This document shows, one piece after another, positions 52,931 through 61,082 of a stretch of DNA of 64,000 nucleotides. Every line of letters starts with the position of its first letter. Within the stretch, counting starts at the first letter, position 1. This stretch comes from Ketobacter sp964016105 (GTDB lineage Bacteria; Pseudomonadota; Gammaproteobacteria; Pseudomonadales; Ketobacteraceae), in assembly GCA_964016105.1 (NCBI GenBank), contig CAXHEX010000011.1, positions 1 through 64,000 on the forward strand, given 5' to 3'. The notes below the pieces were generated by a model. The model searched no databases. It saw only the letters and a program-made list of their open reading frames with translations, and was not told the origin of the DNA. Position numbers and translations under genes: made by a program.

Positions 52931-53649
52931 TCTACTTTCACCGCAATCACGGTGACATTATCACGGGCACTGGCCTCTAGCGATTGATCAATCAAGTTTT
53001 GAGTAACGGTTTCCATTTCCTCCAGGGACAGCAAATTTGCAATTTGCTCCTCACCGATGGCGCCGTAGAGACCATCACTGCATAGAAGGTAGACATCATT
53101 CGGCTGAAGTTCTACTAGCGTTATGTCCACATAGAGGGTTTCACTGGCTCCCACTGCCCGGGTGATCACATTGGACGCAGGATGGTTAACCGCTTCTTCT
53201 TCATTAATCATTCCCCGCGCCAGCATTTCATTCACCTGGCTGTGATCATGGGAAATGGGCTGCAGCTGGTTATTACGGTATCGATATAAACGGGAATCCC
53301 CCGCCCATAAACAAACGCCGACGGATTCCCTCACAAATAAAGACACCACAGTGCTGCCCATTGTCCGCCCCTCGCAATGGGAACGGGCATAGGCACGTAT
53401 TTTATGATGGACATTCAACAGAGTGTCTTCAAGGATGTCCACCACATCCGCCAGGGGCTGCTGGATATCAATTTTGCCCATGGCACTGGTGATCATTTCG
53501 CTGGCCACCTCCCCGGCGTCATGCCCCCCCATGCCATCAGCTACCACCCAAAGGCCATCGCTATTTCGATCCAGGAAAGCATCTTCGTTCATTTCTCTCA
53601 CAGCACCCCGATGGGTGGCGGCACTGCTATGCCAGCGTCTCTGCACCAT
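52927..53649 (-). CDS. PP2C-family Ser/Thr protein phosphatase
   Basis: Metal-dependent phosphatase of 240 residues with the bacterial PP2C blocks: VREMNEDAFL, VADGMGGHDAGEVAS, LCSDGLYGAI and SARDNVTVIAVKV, giving the four Asp metal ligands. Next to a TagF homologue, as here, such enzymes (PppA-like) act in post-translational control of type VI secretion by removing phosphate from an FHA protein. The nearest FHA protein in the window is at 41601-42545. 45 bp downstream of the tagF-like gene. Confidence 0.9.
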   Translation of the reverse strand: MVQRRWHSSAATHRGAVREMNEDAFLDRNSDGLWVVADGMGGHDAGEVASEMITSAMGKIDIQQPLADVVDILEDTLLNVHHKIRAYARSHCEGRTMGSTVVSLFVRESVGVCLWAGDSRLYRYRNNQLQPISHDHSQVNEMLARGMINEEEAVNHPASNVITRAVGASETLYVDITLVELQPNDVYLLCSDGLYGAIGEEQIANLLSLEEMETVTQNLIDQSLEASARDNVTVIAVKVE

Positions 53650-53694
53650 GCAGTTAATTACTCGTTTGAAATTTCGTCTATTGTCGCAGGTGTT

Positions 53695-54432
53695 TTACAC
53701 AATAGCCAATGGCGGCGCAACCGGGAAAGGTTGACTCCAGCCGCTAGCTTGCCAATCTCCGGCTATCAGGGAAGTGTAGCATCGCGGAGATGGCAGGTAG
53801 GCGGTAACCAATTGAGCTGGTGATATTTGATCATTACCTGCGCTTGCCCATAGACTGTAACAAGTCAATCGCTGTTGCAAGAGATCGTGTAACAATAAAG
53901 GGTAACATTCCAATGGGTTTTGTTGAGTGGATGCCAACTCCATAACCAACGGCTTGCCCGGGCTCCATTGTGACTGGCTGCTAAATGAATCGAAGTCAGG
54001 CACTTCGAGCATCGCCCCCCGCACCTGCAATTGCTCTAAATCCACCCCATCCTCCAATGCCAGCAGGGCCAGTTGCTCCAGTTGGTTAAACCAGCCTGGT
54101 TGCTTGACCCAGAAGAGGGTGGGAACCGCCGTGTCAGATAACGGGTGCGCCACCACAAAGGGATAATAGTGCCCTTCCTTGTCTACGCTTGGAATCATTA
54201 CCCCGGCCCACACTTTCGGCCCTAAAACGCCGCCTGAAAGCATAAAACGCCAGGGCGGGCAGGCAAGATAAAGCGGCAACCATCGCTGCCCCAAACGAGG
54301 TTGGCCATAGGAAAGACACTGCTGTAACCAGTGCCCCAAGCCACGGGAGACCTGCTCAGGTAAATTGATATTAACGGGACCACGGACAGCGGGAATTCTG
54401 CCGTAAAACCCTGGAGATATGGCGCTTGTCAT
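53695..54432 (-). CDS. tagF: TagF-domain protein (type VI secretion associated)
   Basis: A 245-residue protein with the TagF/ImpM N-terminal domain: GFYGRIPAVRGPVNINLPEQVSRGLGHWLQQCL, then LPLYLACPPWRFMLSGGVLG and WAGVMIPSVDKEGHYYPFVVAHPL, all hallmark segments. TagF acts as a post-translational brake on type VI secretion. No core secretion gene (TssB, C, M, ClpV, Hcp or VgrG) occurs in this window. Followed by the PP2C gene on the same strand. Confidence 0.85.
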   Translation of the reverse strand: MTSAISPGFYGRIPAVRGPVNINLPEQVSRGLGHWLQQCLSYGQPRLGQRWLPLYLACPPWRFMLSGGVLGPKVWAGVMIPSVDKEGHYYPFVVAHPLSDTAVPTLFWVKQPGWFNQLEQLALLALEDGVDLEQLQVRGAMLEVPDFDSFSSQSQWSPGKPLVMELASTQQNPLECYPLLLHDLLQQRLTCYSLWASAGNDQISPAQLVTAYLPSPRCYTSLIAGDWQASGWSQPFPVAPPLAIV

Positions 54433-54447
54433 CCAGCGGTTCTCGAA

Positions 54448-54726
54448 CTAATCCTTTAATTCGTATACGTGATAAGCTTCCGGCAAATACTGGTCGATGG
54501 TGGACCCCAAGTAGCTGGCGTTGACGGGAATACCATCACCCGTGAGGAAAACATGAAAAGTCCGGGGTGTTTTTTCTGCAGTGAGATCAGCGGGCACTTC
54601 AACCCACATAAAAATCGACCTTTTGGCCATCAGGTATTCTACATTGATAATGGTCGAAGGATCGGGAAGCTCGATTACCTGGGGTTGCTTGGAAATCTCT
54701 AATTGAAACTTGTGAATGGTTCTCAT
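54448..54726 (-). CDS. DUF7352-like small protein
   Basis: A 92-residue protein starting MRTIHKFQLEISKQPQVIELP and continuing with an IFMWVEV strand and FHVFLTGDGIP, the pattern of DUF7352, often seen in phage and plasmid genes. Function unknown. 15 bp upstream of the tagF-like gene. Confidence 0.65.
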   Translation of the reverse strand: MRTIHKFQLEISKQPQVIELPDPSTIINVEYLMAKRSIFMWVEVPADLTAEKTPRTFHVFLTGDGIPVNASYLGSTIDQYLPEAYHVYELKD

Positions 54727-54840
54727 TGAAAGCTCTCATCTGGAACAGTAATTGGGATCTGCCACCCCATAGTACGCCCAATGATTGCCAATAGACTGAT
54801 GAAGGTCAAACGATTTTGAATGGCTTCTCTAAGTAAGATG

Positions 54841-55122
54841 TCAAGCCAGCCATTGATAAAGGGTATATAAAACACCCCAAGAAACCACGGCCATGGCGAG
54901 ACAGGGCCCCATATTGGTACCCACAACAGAAGCGTCTTTTAAATCAGCTCGCAAGAATGCGTTTCCTTTTTCGATTCGATTGATTTGGGAATAGGTGTCT
55001 GACATAAATGTAGATGAAGGATCGTCTTTAAGCACGTTGTAACCCATATTTTTCTCAACTCGGCGATATAGTATGTTAGTCAAAAAAGATAACAATAGTG
55101 TGACTGCCATTTTGAGTACCAC
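54841..55122 (-). CDS. Small two-helix membrane protein
   Basis: A 93-residue protein with a hydrophobic N-terminus (MVLKMAVTLLLSFLTNILY) and a hydrophobic C-terminus (GPCLAMAVVSWGVLYTLYQWLA) around a polar middle. No family recognised. Another ORF (54723-54926) overlaps its 3' part in a different frame; this one has the more protein-like composition, but I cannot exclude the other. Confidence 0.45.
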   Translation of the reverse strand: MVLKMAVTLLLSFLTNILYRRVEKNMGYNVLKDDPSSTFMSDTYSQINRIEKGNAFLRADLKDASVVGTNMGPCLAMAVVSWGVLYTLYQWLA

Positions 55123-55158
55123 GTAACAAACTTACTCGTTCTTGCTGTAGGGGAATGT

Positions 55159-57531
55159 ATGCTTCCTAAATGGAAGGCGACGCTGGAGAGCCAATTCGGC
55201 CATCTCGCGAAAGCCATTTATCGTCGTCCAATAGTGACCATTTTTGTGGTGATTGGTCTGGTGGCGGTAACCTCGAGCCAACTGAGACACCTCTATCTGG
55301 ACACATCCACAGAGGGGTTTCTTTCGCCCTCCCACCCAGCGATTCAAACTTACAATCAGTTTCGTGACACCTTCGGTAAGGACGAATTGATCATTGTGGG
55401 GGCAAAAACCGACTACGTTTTAGACCCGGCCTTTTTAGCGCAATTCAAACAATTATTCCGCCAGATTGAAACCACGCTTCCCCATACTGAAAGTGTCGAT
55501 TCCATGCTTAATGCACGGTTCGTGTACGGAAAAGATGACGAGTTAGTGGTGGAAGATCTGTTTCAACACTGGCCTCAAAAGCAGGCAGACTTTACCGAAA
55601 TTTTAAAACGTATGGAGGAAAACGAGCTATACAAAGGCCTTTTTTTAGGCCGCGACTATGGCCTTGCCACCATCACAATTCGACTCCCCTATTTATCTCA
55701 CGGGGATCACTCCAGCCCCAGCCAGCAGCAAATAGCCCACGATGCCAAGTCAGATGCGGTACTGAGCGCCCTTGACCAATTACTTGAACCGTTTCGCCAA
55801 CAGGGTATGGAGCTTTATGTGGCGGGTTCTCCTGTTGTGTCCAGCTTATTGAGAACCGCCATGGTGTCTGACATGCAAACCTTCACCCTTTGGGTGATTT
55901 TAGCCATCACCAGTTTGCTGGCTATATTGTTTAAGCGCGTCAGTGGGGTTTTATTCCCTCTCATATCGGTGGCCATCAGCATTGTTTTTACCGTGAGCCT
56001 GATGGGTTTGTTTCGCCAGCCTTTGCAACTGCCCACCGCCATATTGCCATCATTTCTGTTGGTGGTCGGTATCGGTGACTCCATCCACTTTTTGAGTTTT
56101 TTCTATCGAGAGTTTAATAGCACTGGCAATAAACAAGCGGCATTGGTTGGCGCTATGGAACATACCGGGTTAGCCATGCTGCTTACCAGCCTCACCACTG
56201 CCGCAGGGATGGCCTCCTTCTCCAACGCGAATCTACTGCCGGTGGCAAATTTGGGTATATTCACCGCCATCGGGGTGATGGTGGCCTTCACCATCACCAT
56301 TCTGGTAGTGCCTGCTCTGCTCTGCATCACACCAATCAGGCAAAAACAAATCAGCACTGGCTCAGGGCCCGTAAAAAAACCGTTTCTTGATCAATTGATC
56401 AATGGCGCAGCTCATGTGAGCTTTCATTACCCCAAGCGGGTGGTAACCGCCTGTGTCCTGCTACTGATTATGAGCGCCGTTCTATCCAGCCAAATGAAAT
56501 TTAGCCACAACCCTCTAAAGTGGTTTCCCGATGAGTATCCAGAAAAACAAAGCATAACCGCAATTGACAATGAGCTGGGAGGCAGCATCTCCCTGGAAAT
56601 TATGATTGATACGGGGCAAGAAAATGGCGTTTACGATCCCACCTTTCTACGCAACCTGGACCAACTGAGCCAACAACTGAAGCAATTCAAGACCGAGCAA
56701 TTTGCAGTAAATAAAGTGCTTTCAGTGACCGACCTGCTGAAAGAGAGCAACCGGGCTTTGCACAACAATGACCCGTCCTTCTACCAAATCCCCCAGCAAC
56801 GTGCACTGGTGGCTCAAGAGTTATTTCTGTTGGAGCTCAGCGGTGCCGACGATCTGTTTCGAATGGTCGACAGGGAATACAGCATTGCGCGAATTAGCCT
56901 GACCCTGCCTTGGATCGACACCTTGCTGTACGCACCCCTTATGGAGAACCTGGAACAACAGTTTCAGGACCAGTTGGGAAATCAGTACCATATTGCCATA
57001 ACCGGTCTCATTCCCCTGCTGGGCAGCACCTTGCATTCAGTTATCCACTCCGCGGCCCAAGCCTATGCCATCGCACTAGTGGTGATCAGCCTGATTATGA
57101 TGCTATTACTTGGCAGCTTTAAGCTTGGCGCCATAAGCATGTTCCCCAATCTATTACCCATCATCACGGTGATTGGCTTGATGCAACTCAACGGGGTGCC
57201 GTTCGATATGTTCACTATATTGATCGGTTCCATCGCCATTGGATTGTGCGTGGACGATACCGTGCACTTCATGCACCACTTTAGCCGCTACAGAGCCCAG
57301 GGTTGCGGGGTGAAACAAGCCATCGAAAACACCCTACATACGGCCGGCAGAGCCATGCTGGTCACCAGTATTGTTCTCTGCAGCGGGTTTATGGTGCTTA
57401 CGCTTTCTCAGCTCAATAATTTTACCCATTTTGGTTTGTATACCAGCCTTTGCATCGTGCTGGCTTTACTGGCGGATTTTTTATTGGCCCCTGCGCTGAT
57501 GACGCTCATCTCCAGGCGGTCACCTGAATAA
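55159..57531 (+). CDS. RND-superfamily (MMPL/HpnN-like) exporter
   Basis: Inner-membrane exporter of 790 residues with the RND layout: helix 1, a periplasmic domain (about 50-230), five clustered helices with LPSFLLVVGIGDSIHFLSFFYRE, a second single helix plus periplasmic domain, and five helices with GSIAIGLCVDDTVHFMHHFSRY. The conserved Asp in both GDS and DDT segments is the proton-relay position. Family members move lipids, hopanoids or sterols. It is not followed by periplasmic adaptor genes. Substrate unknown. Confidence 0.87.
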   Translation: MLPKWKATLESQFGHLAKAIYRRPIVTIFVVIGLVAVTSSQLRHLYLDTSTEGFLSPSHPAIQTYNQFRDTFGKDELIIVGAKTDYVLDPAFLAQFKQLFRQIETTLPHTESVDSMLNARFVYGKDDELVVEDLFQHWPQKQADFTEILKRMEENELYKGLFLGRDYGLATITIRLPYLSHGDHSSPSQQQIAHDAKSDAVLSALDQLLEPFRQQGMELYVAGSPVVSSLLRTAMVSDMQTFTLWVILAITSLLAILFKRVSGVLFPLISVAISIVFTVSLMGLFRQPLQLPTAILPSFLLVVGIGDSIHFLSFFYREFNSTGNKQAALVGAMEHTGLAMLLTSLTTAAGMASFSNANLLPVANLGIFTAIGVMVAFTITILVVPALLCITPIRQKQISTGSGPVKKPFLDQLINGAAHVSFHYPKRVVTACVLLLIMSAVLSSQMKFSHNPLKWFPDEYPEKQSITAIDNELGGSISLEIMIDTGQENGVYDPTFLRNLDQLSQQLKQFKTEQFAVNKVLSVTDLLKESNRALHNNDPSFYQIPQQRALVAQELFLLELSGADDLFRMVDREYSIARISLTLPWIDTLLYAPLMENLEQQFQDQLGNQYHIAITGLIPLLGSTLHSVIHSAAQAYAIALVVISLIMMLLLGSFKLGAISMFPNLLPIITVIGLMQLNGVPFDMFTILIGSIAIGLCVDDTVHFMHHFSRYRAQGCGVKQAIENTLHTAGRAMLVTSIVLCSGFMVLTLSQLNNFTHFGLYTSLCIVLALLADFLLAPALMTLISRRSPE

Positions 57532-57582
57532 AAGCTGCTAAACTTTTAACCAGACCAATTTTCAACAGGCTACCCCCATACT

Positions 57583-57957
57583 ATGCGCGCAATGATTGTG
57601 GACATATCTAAATCATTAACGGTACTGTTATGCCAGCACCTGGCCGACCAAAAAGTGAAAACCATCGGCGAAACCCAGGGCAGCGCTGCCTTACAAATGC
57701 TGAAACAAGTGCAATGCGATTTAATTTGCGTAGCCCTGCACCTTGAAGACATGGACGGCATCGAATTCGTCAAACAACTACGACAGATCCCGGCCCACCA
57801 CTCCACCCAAGTCTTTCTGCTCACCAGCTCAGGGGATGCGCAACGGCTGATTGATGCCAAGGAAGCTGGGGCCAATGAGATTTTCCAAAAAAGCAATGTG
57901 AACGAATTATTGCATCGGGTCACGGACTGGTGTCAAAACCACCAGGCGGCCAGCTAA
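57583..57957 (+). CDS. Atypical receiver-domain protein (pseudo-receiver)
   Basis: A stand-alone receiver of 124 residues without output domain. The usual phospho-acceptor Asp is replaced by Ala51 (LICVALHLEDMDG), and the N-terminal acidic pair is reduced to a single Asp7 (MIVDIS); the switch Thr/Ser (LLTSSGD) and the Lys in FQKSN remain. It probably works without Asp phosphorylation, by protein contacts. The FliL-like gene begins 87 bp downstream. Confidence 0.82.
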   Translation: MRAMIVDISKSLTVLLCQHLADQKVKTIGETQGSAALQMLKQVQCDLICVALHLEDMDGIEFVKQLRQIPAHHSTQVFLLTSSGDAQRLIDAKEAGANEIFQKSNVNELLHRVTDWCQNHQAAS

Positions 57958-58044
57958 GGGCGTTTTGCCAGACGCAAGAGTTTCGGCAATTTTTCCCACT
58001 GGGTCTATTATTGGTAGGTGGTCATTTTTGCAAGGAATTCGAGC

Positions 58045-58452
58045 ATGAAAGCAACGATCTACTGTCTACTGTTAGCCGCTTTACTGGTTTCACCCCCGCT
58101 TCGGGCAGAAGATGATGCCGAGGGCGCTGACACGTCGGAAGTCATCTATGTGGATTTGAAGCCCTCCTTCGTGGCTAACTACCAGGCCGCGAAAGTTCGA
58201 TATTTGAAAGCCGACGTTACCTTAAAAGTGGAAGGTTCTGCCACTGCCGAAGCCATCGCTCGCCACAAGCCCTTTATTCGTCACAACCTGGTAATGCTGT
58301 TCAGCCGCCAGACTGAGGACGAAATGAGCACTCTGGAAGGCAAACAGCAACTTAAGGAGGATGCATTGAAAGAGGTGATCACCGCCCTTGAAATGGAAAA
58401 CGAGCCCACCGATGTGAAAGAAATTTTATTCACCAGTTTTATCCTGGACTGA
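58045..58452 (+). CDS. FliL-like periplasmic protein
   Basis: A 135-residue protein with a cleavable signal peptide (LVSPPLRA-ED) and a FliL-type domain: YVDLKPSFVANYQ, RYLKADVTLKVEG, RHKPFIRHNLVMLFS and C-terminal ILFTSFILD. Classical FliL is anchored by an N-terminal helix at the flagellar motor and regulates stator units. This copy has a signal peptide instead and sits outside any flagellar cluster. The start at 58045 has AAGGA upstream; an earlier in-frame ATG at 58018 is rejected. Confidence 0.8.
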   Translation: MKATIYCLLLAALLVSPPLRAEDDAEGADTSEVIYVDLKPSFVANYQAAKVRYLKADVTLKVEGSATAEAIARHKPFIRHNLVMLFSRQTEDEMSTLEGKQQLKEDALKEVITALEMENEPTDVKEILFTSFILD

Positions 58453-58537
58453 TAACGGGATTGGTTGCTGCCTATTCTGGTGATCTGGATGCCTTGGTGT
58501 GACATAATCTGCGCCAGATTTTCCAGAAGTGAGTTTC

Positions 58538-59917
58538 ATGTCTCGGCCAAAGCCCGCGGATTTGCTTAACGCCCCCATTGCTCCCACCCTGACTAGAATG
58601 ACCATCCCAACCATTTTTGGGATTGTTTCTATCCTGCTATTCAACTTAGTGGATACTTACTTTATCGGCCTACTGGGGACTGAAGAATTGGCTGCGGTGA
58701 GTTTTACTTTTCCCATATCCAACGTGCTAATGAATATCTCAATGGGTATGGGAATTGGCACCGCCATCCATATTTCTTCCCGCATCGGCCAAGGCAATCT
58801 GAGCGAAGCCCGCCGTACCGCCGCCAACGCACTTTTGCTGGGGGTCACCATCGCATTGCCCATAGGCATCATTGGCAATCTCACCCTGGAACCCCTTTTC
58901 CAATTAATGGGAGCAACGCCCCACAGCATTGATCTGATTAGAGAGTATATGACCCTCTGGTACGGTGGCTTTTTCCTGCTTGTGATCCCCATGGTGGGAA
59001 ACAGCGTATTACGTGCCACAGGTGACACCACGACTCCCAGTATCGTGATGGCCATCGCCGGGTTGGCCAATGGGATTTTGGATCCATTGTTTATTTTCGG
59101 CATAGGGCCTTTCCCCGAGTTAGGCATCCGCGGAGCTGCCATTGCCACCCTGATCGCATGGGGGCTGTCTGGAGTGGTGATACTGTACTTTCTGTCTTAT
59201 CAACGCAAGCTCATGGCATTTAAGGATTTGCTGGGCAAGAAATGGCATCATTGGCAATCCATTCTGCGAGTGGCTATTCCCGCCACTGCCACCAACATGA
59301 TGACCCCTCTCGCGGCGGCAGTATTAACTGCCCTGGCGGCGAAACTTGGTGCGGACACTGTGGCGGGGTTCGGCGTGGGAACACGGGTAGAAGCGGTTGC
59401 ACTGGTGGTGATTATCGCCCTGTCATCGGCCTTGACCCCTTTTGTGGGGCAAAACTTTGGCGCGGGTAACAGCCTTCGCATCCGCCATGGCGTGCGCTTG
59501 GCTTTGGGGTTCACCGTGGCCTGGGAACTGTTAGTGGCTGCATTACTCTATCTGTTCGATGACTGGGTGGCGGCACTTTTTTCCGGTGCCGAATCCACAC
59601 AGACCGCCATTGTACTCTACTTGACCTTGGTGCCGGTATCTTATGGCTTGCAAGGTGTGGTGATGCTGGCCTGCTCAACGTTAAACGCTCTGCATCGCCC
59701 TTTGTTCGGTACTGCCATCAGTTTGATTCGTTTATTTGTATTAACGGTGCCAATGGCCTGGCTGGGTAGCCATTACTACGGTACTGCGGGTCTGTTCATG
59801 GGCGTTGCTGCCGCCAATATTGTGGCTGGCGTCGCCACCATCGCCTGGTTGGTCCATAACATCGAACGTCTTTCACGCAACAAACAAATACTGGGCAGCG
59901 CCCAAGGGATGGATTAA
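58538..59917 (+). CDS. MATE-family multidrug efflux transporter
   Basis: Twelve-helix antiporter of 459 residues. LLNAPIAPTLTRMTIPTIFGI opens the first helix, and the twin halves (about 15-225 and 245-440) have the MATE pattern, including VPMVGNSVLRATGDTTTPS and FVGQNFGAGN. Exports cationic drugs or metabolites in exchange for Na+ or H+. The start at 58538 is an ATG; a GTG three codons upstream at 58529 is possible. Probably monocistronic. Confidence 0.88.
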   Translation: MSRPKPADLLNAPIAPTLTRMTIPTIFGIVSILLFNLVDTYFIGLLGTEELAAVSFTFPISNVLMNISMGMGIGTAIHISSRIGQGNLSEARRTAANALLLGVTIALPIGIIGNLTLEPLFQLMGATPHSIDLIREYMTLWYGGFFLLVIPMVGNSVLRATGDTTTPSIVMAIAGLANGILDPLFIFGIGPFPELGIRGAAIATLIAWGLSGVVILYFLSYQRKLMAFKDLLGKKWHHWQSILRVAIPATATNMMTPLAAAVLTALAAKLGADTVAGFGVGTRVEAVALVVIIALSSALTPFVGQNFGAGNSLRIRHGVRLALGFTVAWELLVAALLYLFDDWVAALFSGAESTQTAIVLYLTLVPVSYGLQGVVMLACSTLNALHRPLFGTAISLIRLFVLTVPMAWLGSHYYGTAGLFMGVAAANIVAGVATIAWLVHNIERLSRNKQILGSAQGMD

Positions 59918-59947
59918 TCTAGGGAAAACGCCTCGAGGATCCGCAGT

Positions 59948-60412
59948 ATGCCGCCCAGTCAGGACAGAACCTCAACCCGACGTTCCATTATTCATGCCAG
60001 CAACTCCTTGTCTGGATTTTTTGGCACCTTGTTTGATTTCTCTTTCACTCGTTTCATTACGGTGCAAATGTTCCCCATTCTATATGGGGTAATTTTGGCC
60101 TCCACATTAATTGCAGCGGGCTACCTGACGGTGGAGGCCTTTCTCACATCCATGTGGCGGGGCTTTTTCTACCTGTTTGTTGCGGCACCGGTAGGCTTTA
60201 TTTTGGTGGCCACCATCACTCGGGCCCTGATGGAATTTTATTTGGTGATGTTCACCATCGCAGAAAACCTGGATGATATCCGACAGGTTACCCAGCGCTT
60301 CTCCGGCATTTCCGAGAGTGTGGAATCAGTGAAAGGGTTGACCCGCCGATTTCAATTTTGGGGCATGTCCAATAGCCGTTATTCTTCCCAGCGTGAGGAA
60401 GTGGAGGAATAA
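59948..60412 (+). CDS. DUF4282 membrane protein
   Basis: A 154-residue protein with two hydrophobic helices (about 43-65 and 72-98) and the DUF4282 signature FFGTLFDFSFTRFITVQMFPILY plus LMEFYLVMFTIAENLDDI. Function unknown. It lies 30 bp after the MATE gene, on the same strand. Confidence 0.82.
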   Translation: MPPSQDRTSTRRSIIHASNSLSGFFGTLFDFSFTRFITVQMFPILYGVILASTLIAAGYLTVEAFLTSMWRGFFYLFVAAPVGFILVATITRALMEFYLVMFTIAENLDDIRQVTQRFSGISESVESVKGLTRRFQFWGMSNSRYSSQREEVEE

Positions 60413-60431
60413 TAACCGTTTAAAACTGAGG

Positions 60432-61082
60432 TTAATCCGAGTTTCCACCCAAGAGAATTCGCACCGCCGAGCAGGCATCCTCCAAACGGGCTAGATCCGG
60501 TTCCTGGCCAATAATCATTTCACTGAGAGTACAAGACTCCCCGATTCTGATCATGAAGTAAGAAAGGCTGTCGATATTCATGGTGGGTTGAATGTCTCCG
60601 GCCGCCACCTGCAATTCCAGCAGCTGAGTATTGAGTTCCACCATACGACTGTGAAATGAACAGGTTTTTGAAGAAAGAATGCTGAGAGCATACTGGCCAT
60701 CTGAGCGCAGAAAATGCCGAAATGGCTCAGAGTCAAAGATAGCCTTATTCACGCAGCGGAACACATTCACCACGTAATCCACGCCGCGGCCCGGACAATG
60801 TTCTCTGGCTTTCATTACAGTGGGCTTGTATACGGACCAAATAATCTCACTTAGCAGTAAATCTTTATTGCCAATCCAGCGAAACAGTGTGGCTCGACTC
60901 ACGCCCAACTCTTCAGCCATGGCACCCAGGTTTAAACGTTGACAATCCAGCCAGTACTTTTTTCCCAGCTGAAACGCATCCATGGGTGACGCCTTGTTAG
61001 CAGGTTTGCGCTCCGCTAATGCAATGGAGAGGGGCGTTTTTCTTTTTGCTCCATTGGCTTCGGACATATTAAGCTCTGGCAT
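60432..61082 (-). CDS. TetR-family regulator with QsdR-type C-terminal domain
   Basis: Regulator of 216 residues. An N-terminal extension precedes a TetR-like helix-turn-helix, LGAMAEELGVSRATLFRWIGNKDLLLSEI (about 53-81), and the C-terminal domain (FHSRMVELNTQLLELQVAAGDIQPTMN) matches the QsdR-like TetR subgroup. Its 5' end overlaps the patatin gene by 14 bp, so lipase and regulator form one unit. Possible operator: the inverted repeat at 62693-62711 in front of the patatin gene (inference). Confidence 0.83.
   Translation of the reverse strand: MPELNMSEANGAKRKTPLSIALAERKPANKASPMDAFQLGKKYWLDCQRLNLGAMAEELGVSRATLFRWIGNKDLLLSEIIWSVYKPTVMKAREHCPGRGVDYVVNVFRCVNKAIFDSEPFRHFLRSDGQYALSILSSKTCSFHSRMVELNTQLLELQVAAGDIQPTMNIDSLSYFMIRIGESCTLSEMIIGQEPDLARLEDACSAVRILLGGNSD

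Noticed and set aside
54723..54926. A 67-residue minus-strand ORF overlapping the small two-helix membrane gene, with its stop overlapping the DUF7352 start (ATGA).
   Set aside because: Its first half is an out-of-frame reading of the 93-residue ORF and is unusually rich in Trp and Pro. The overlap with the next start is tempting, but composition favours the other frame. A frameshift joining the two cannot be excluded.
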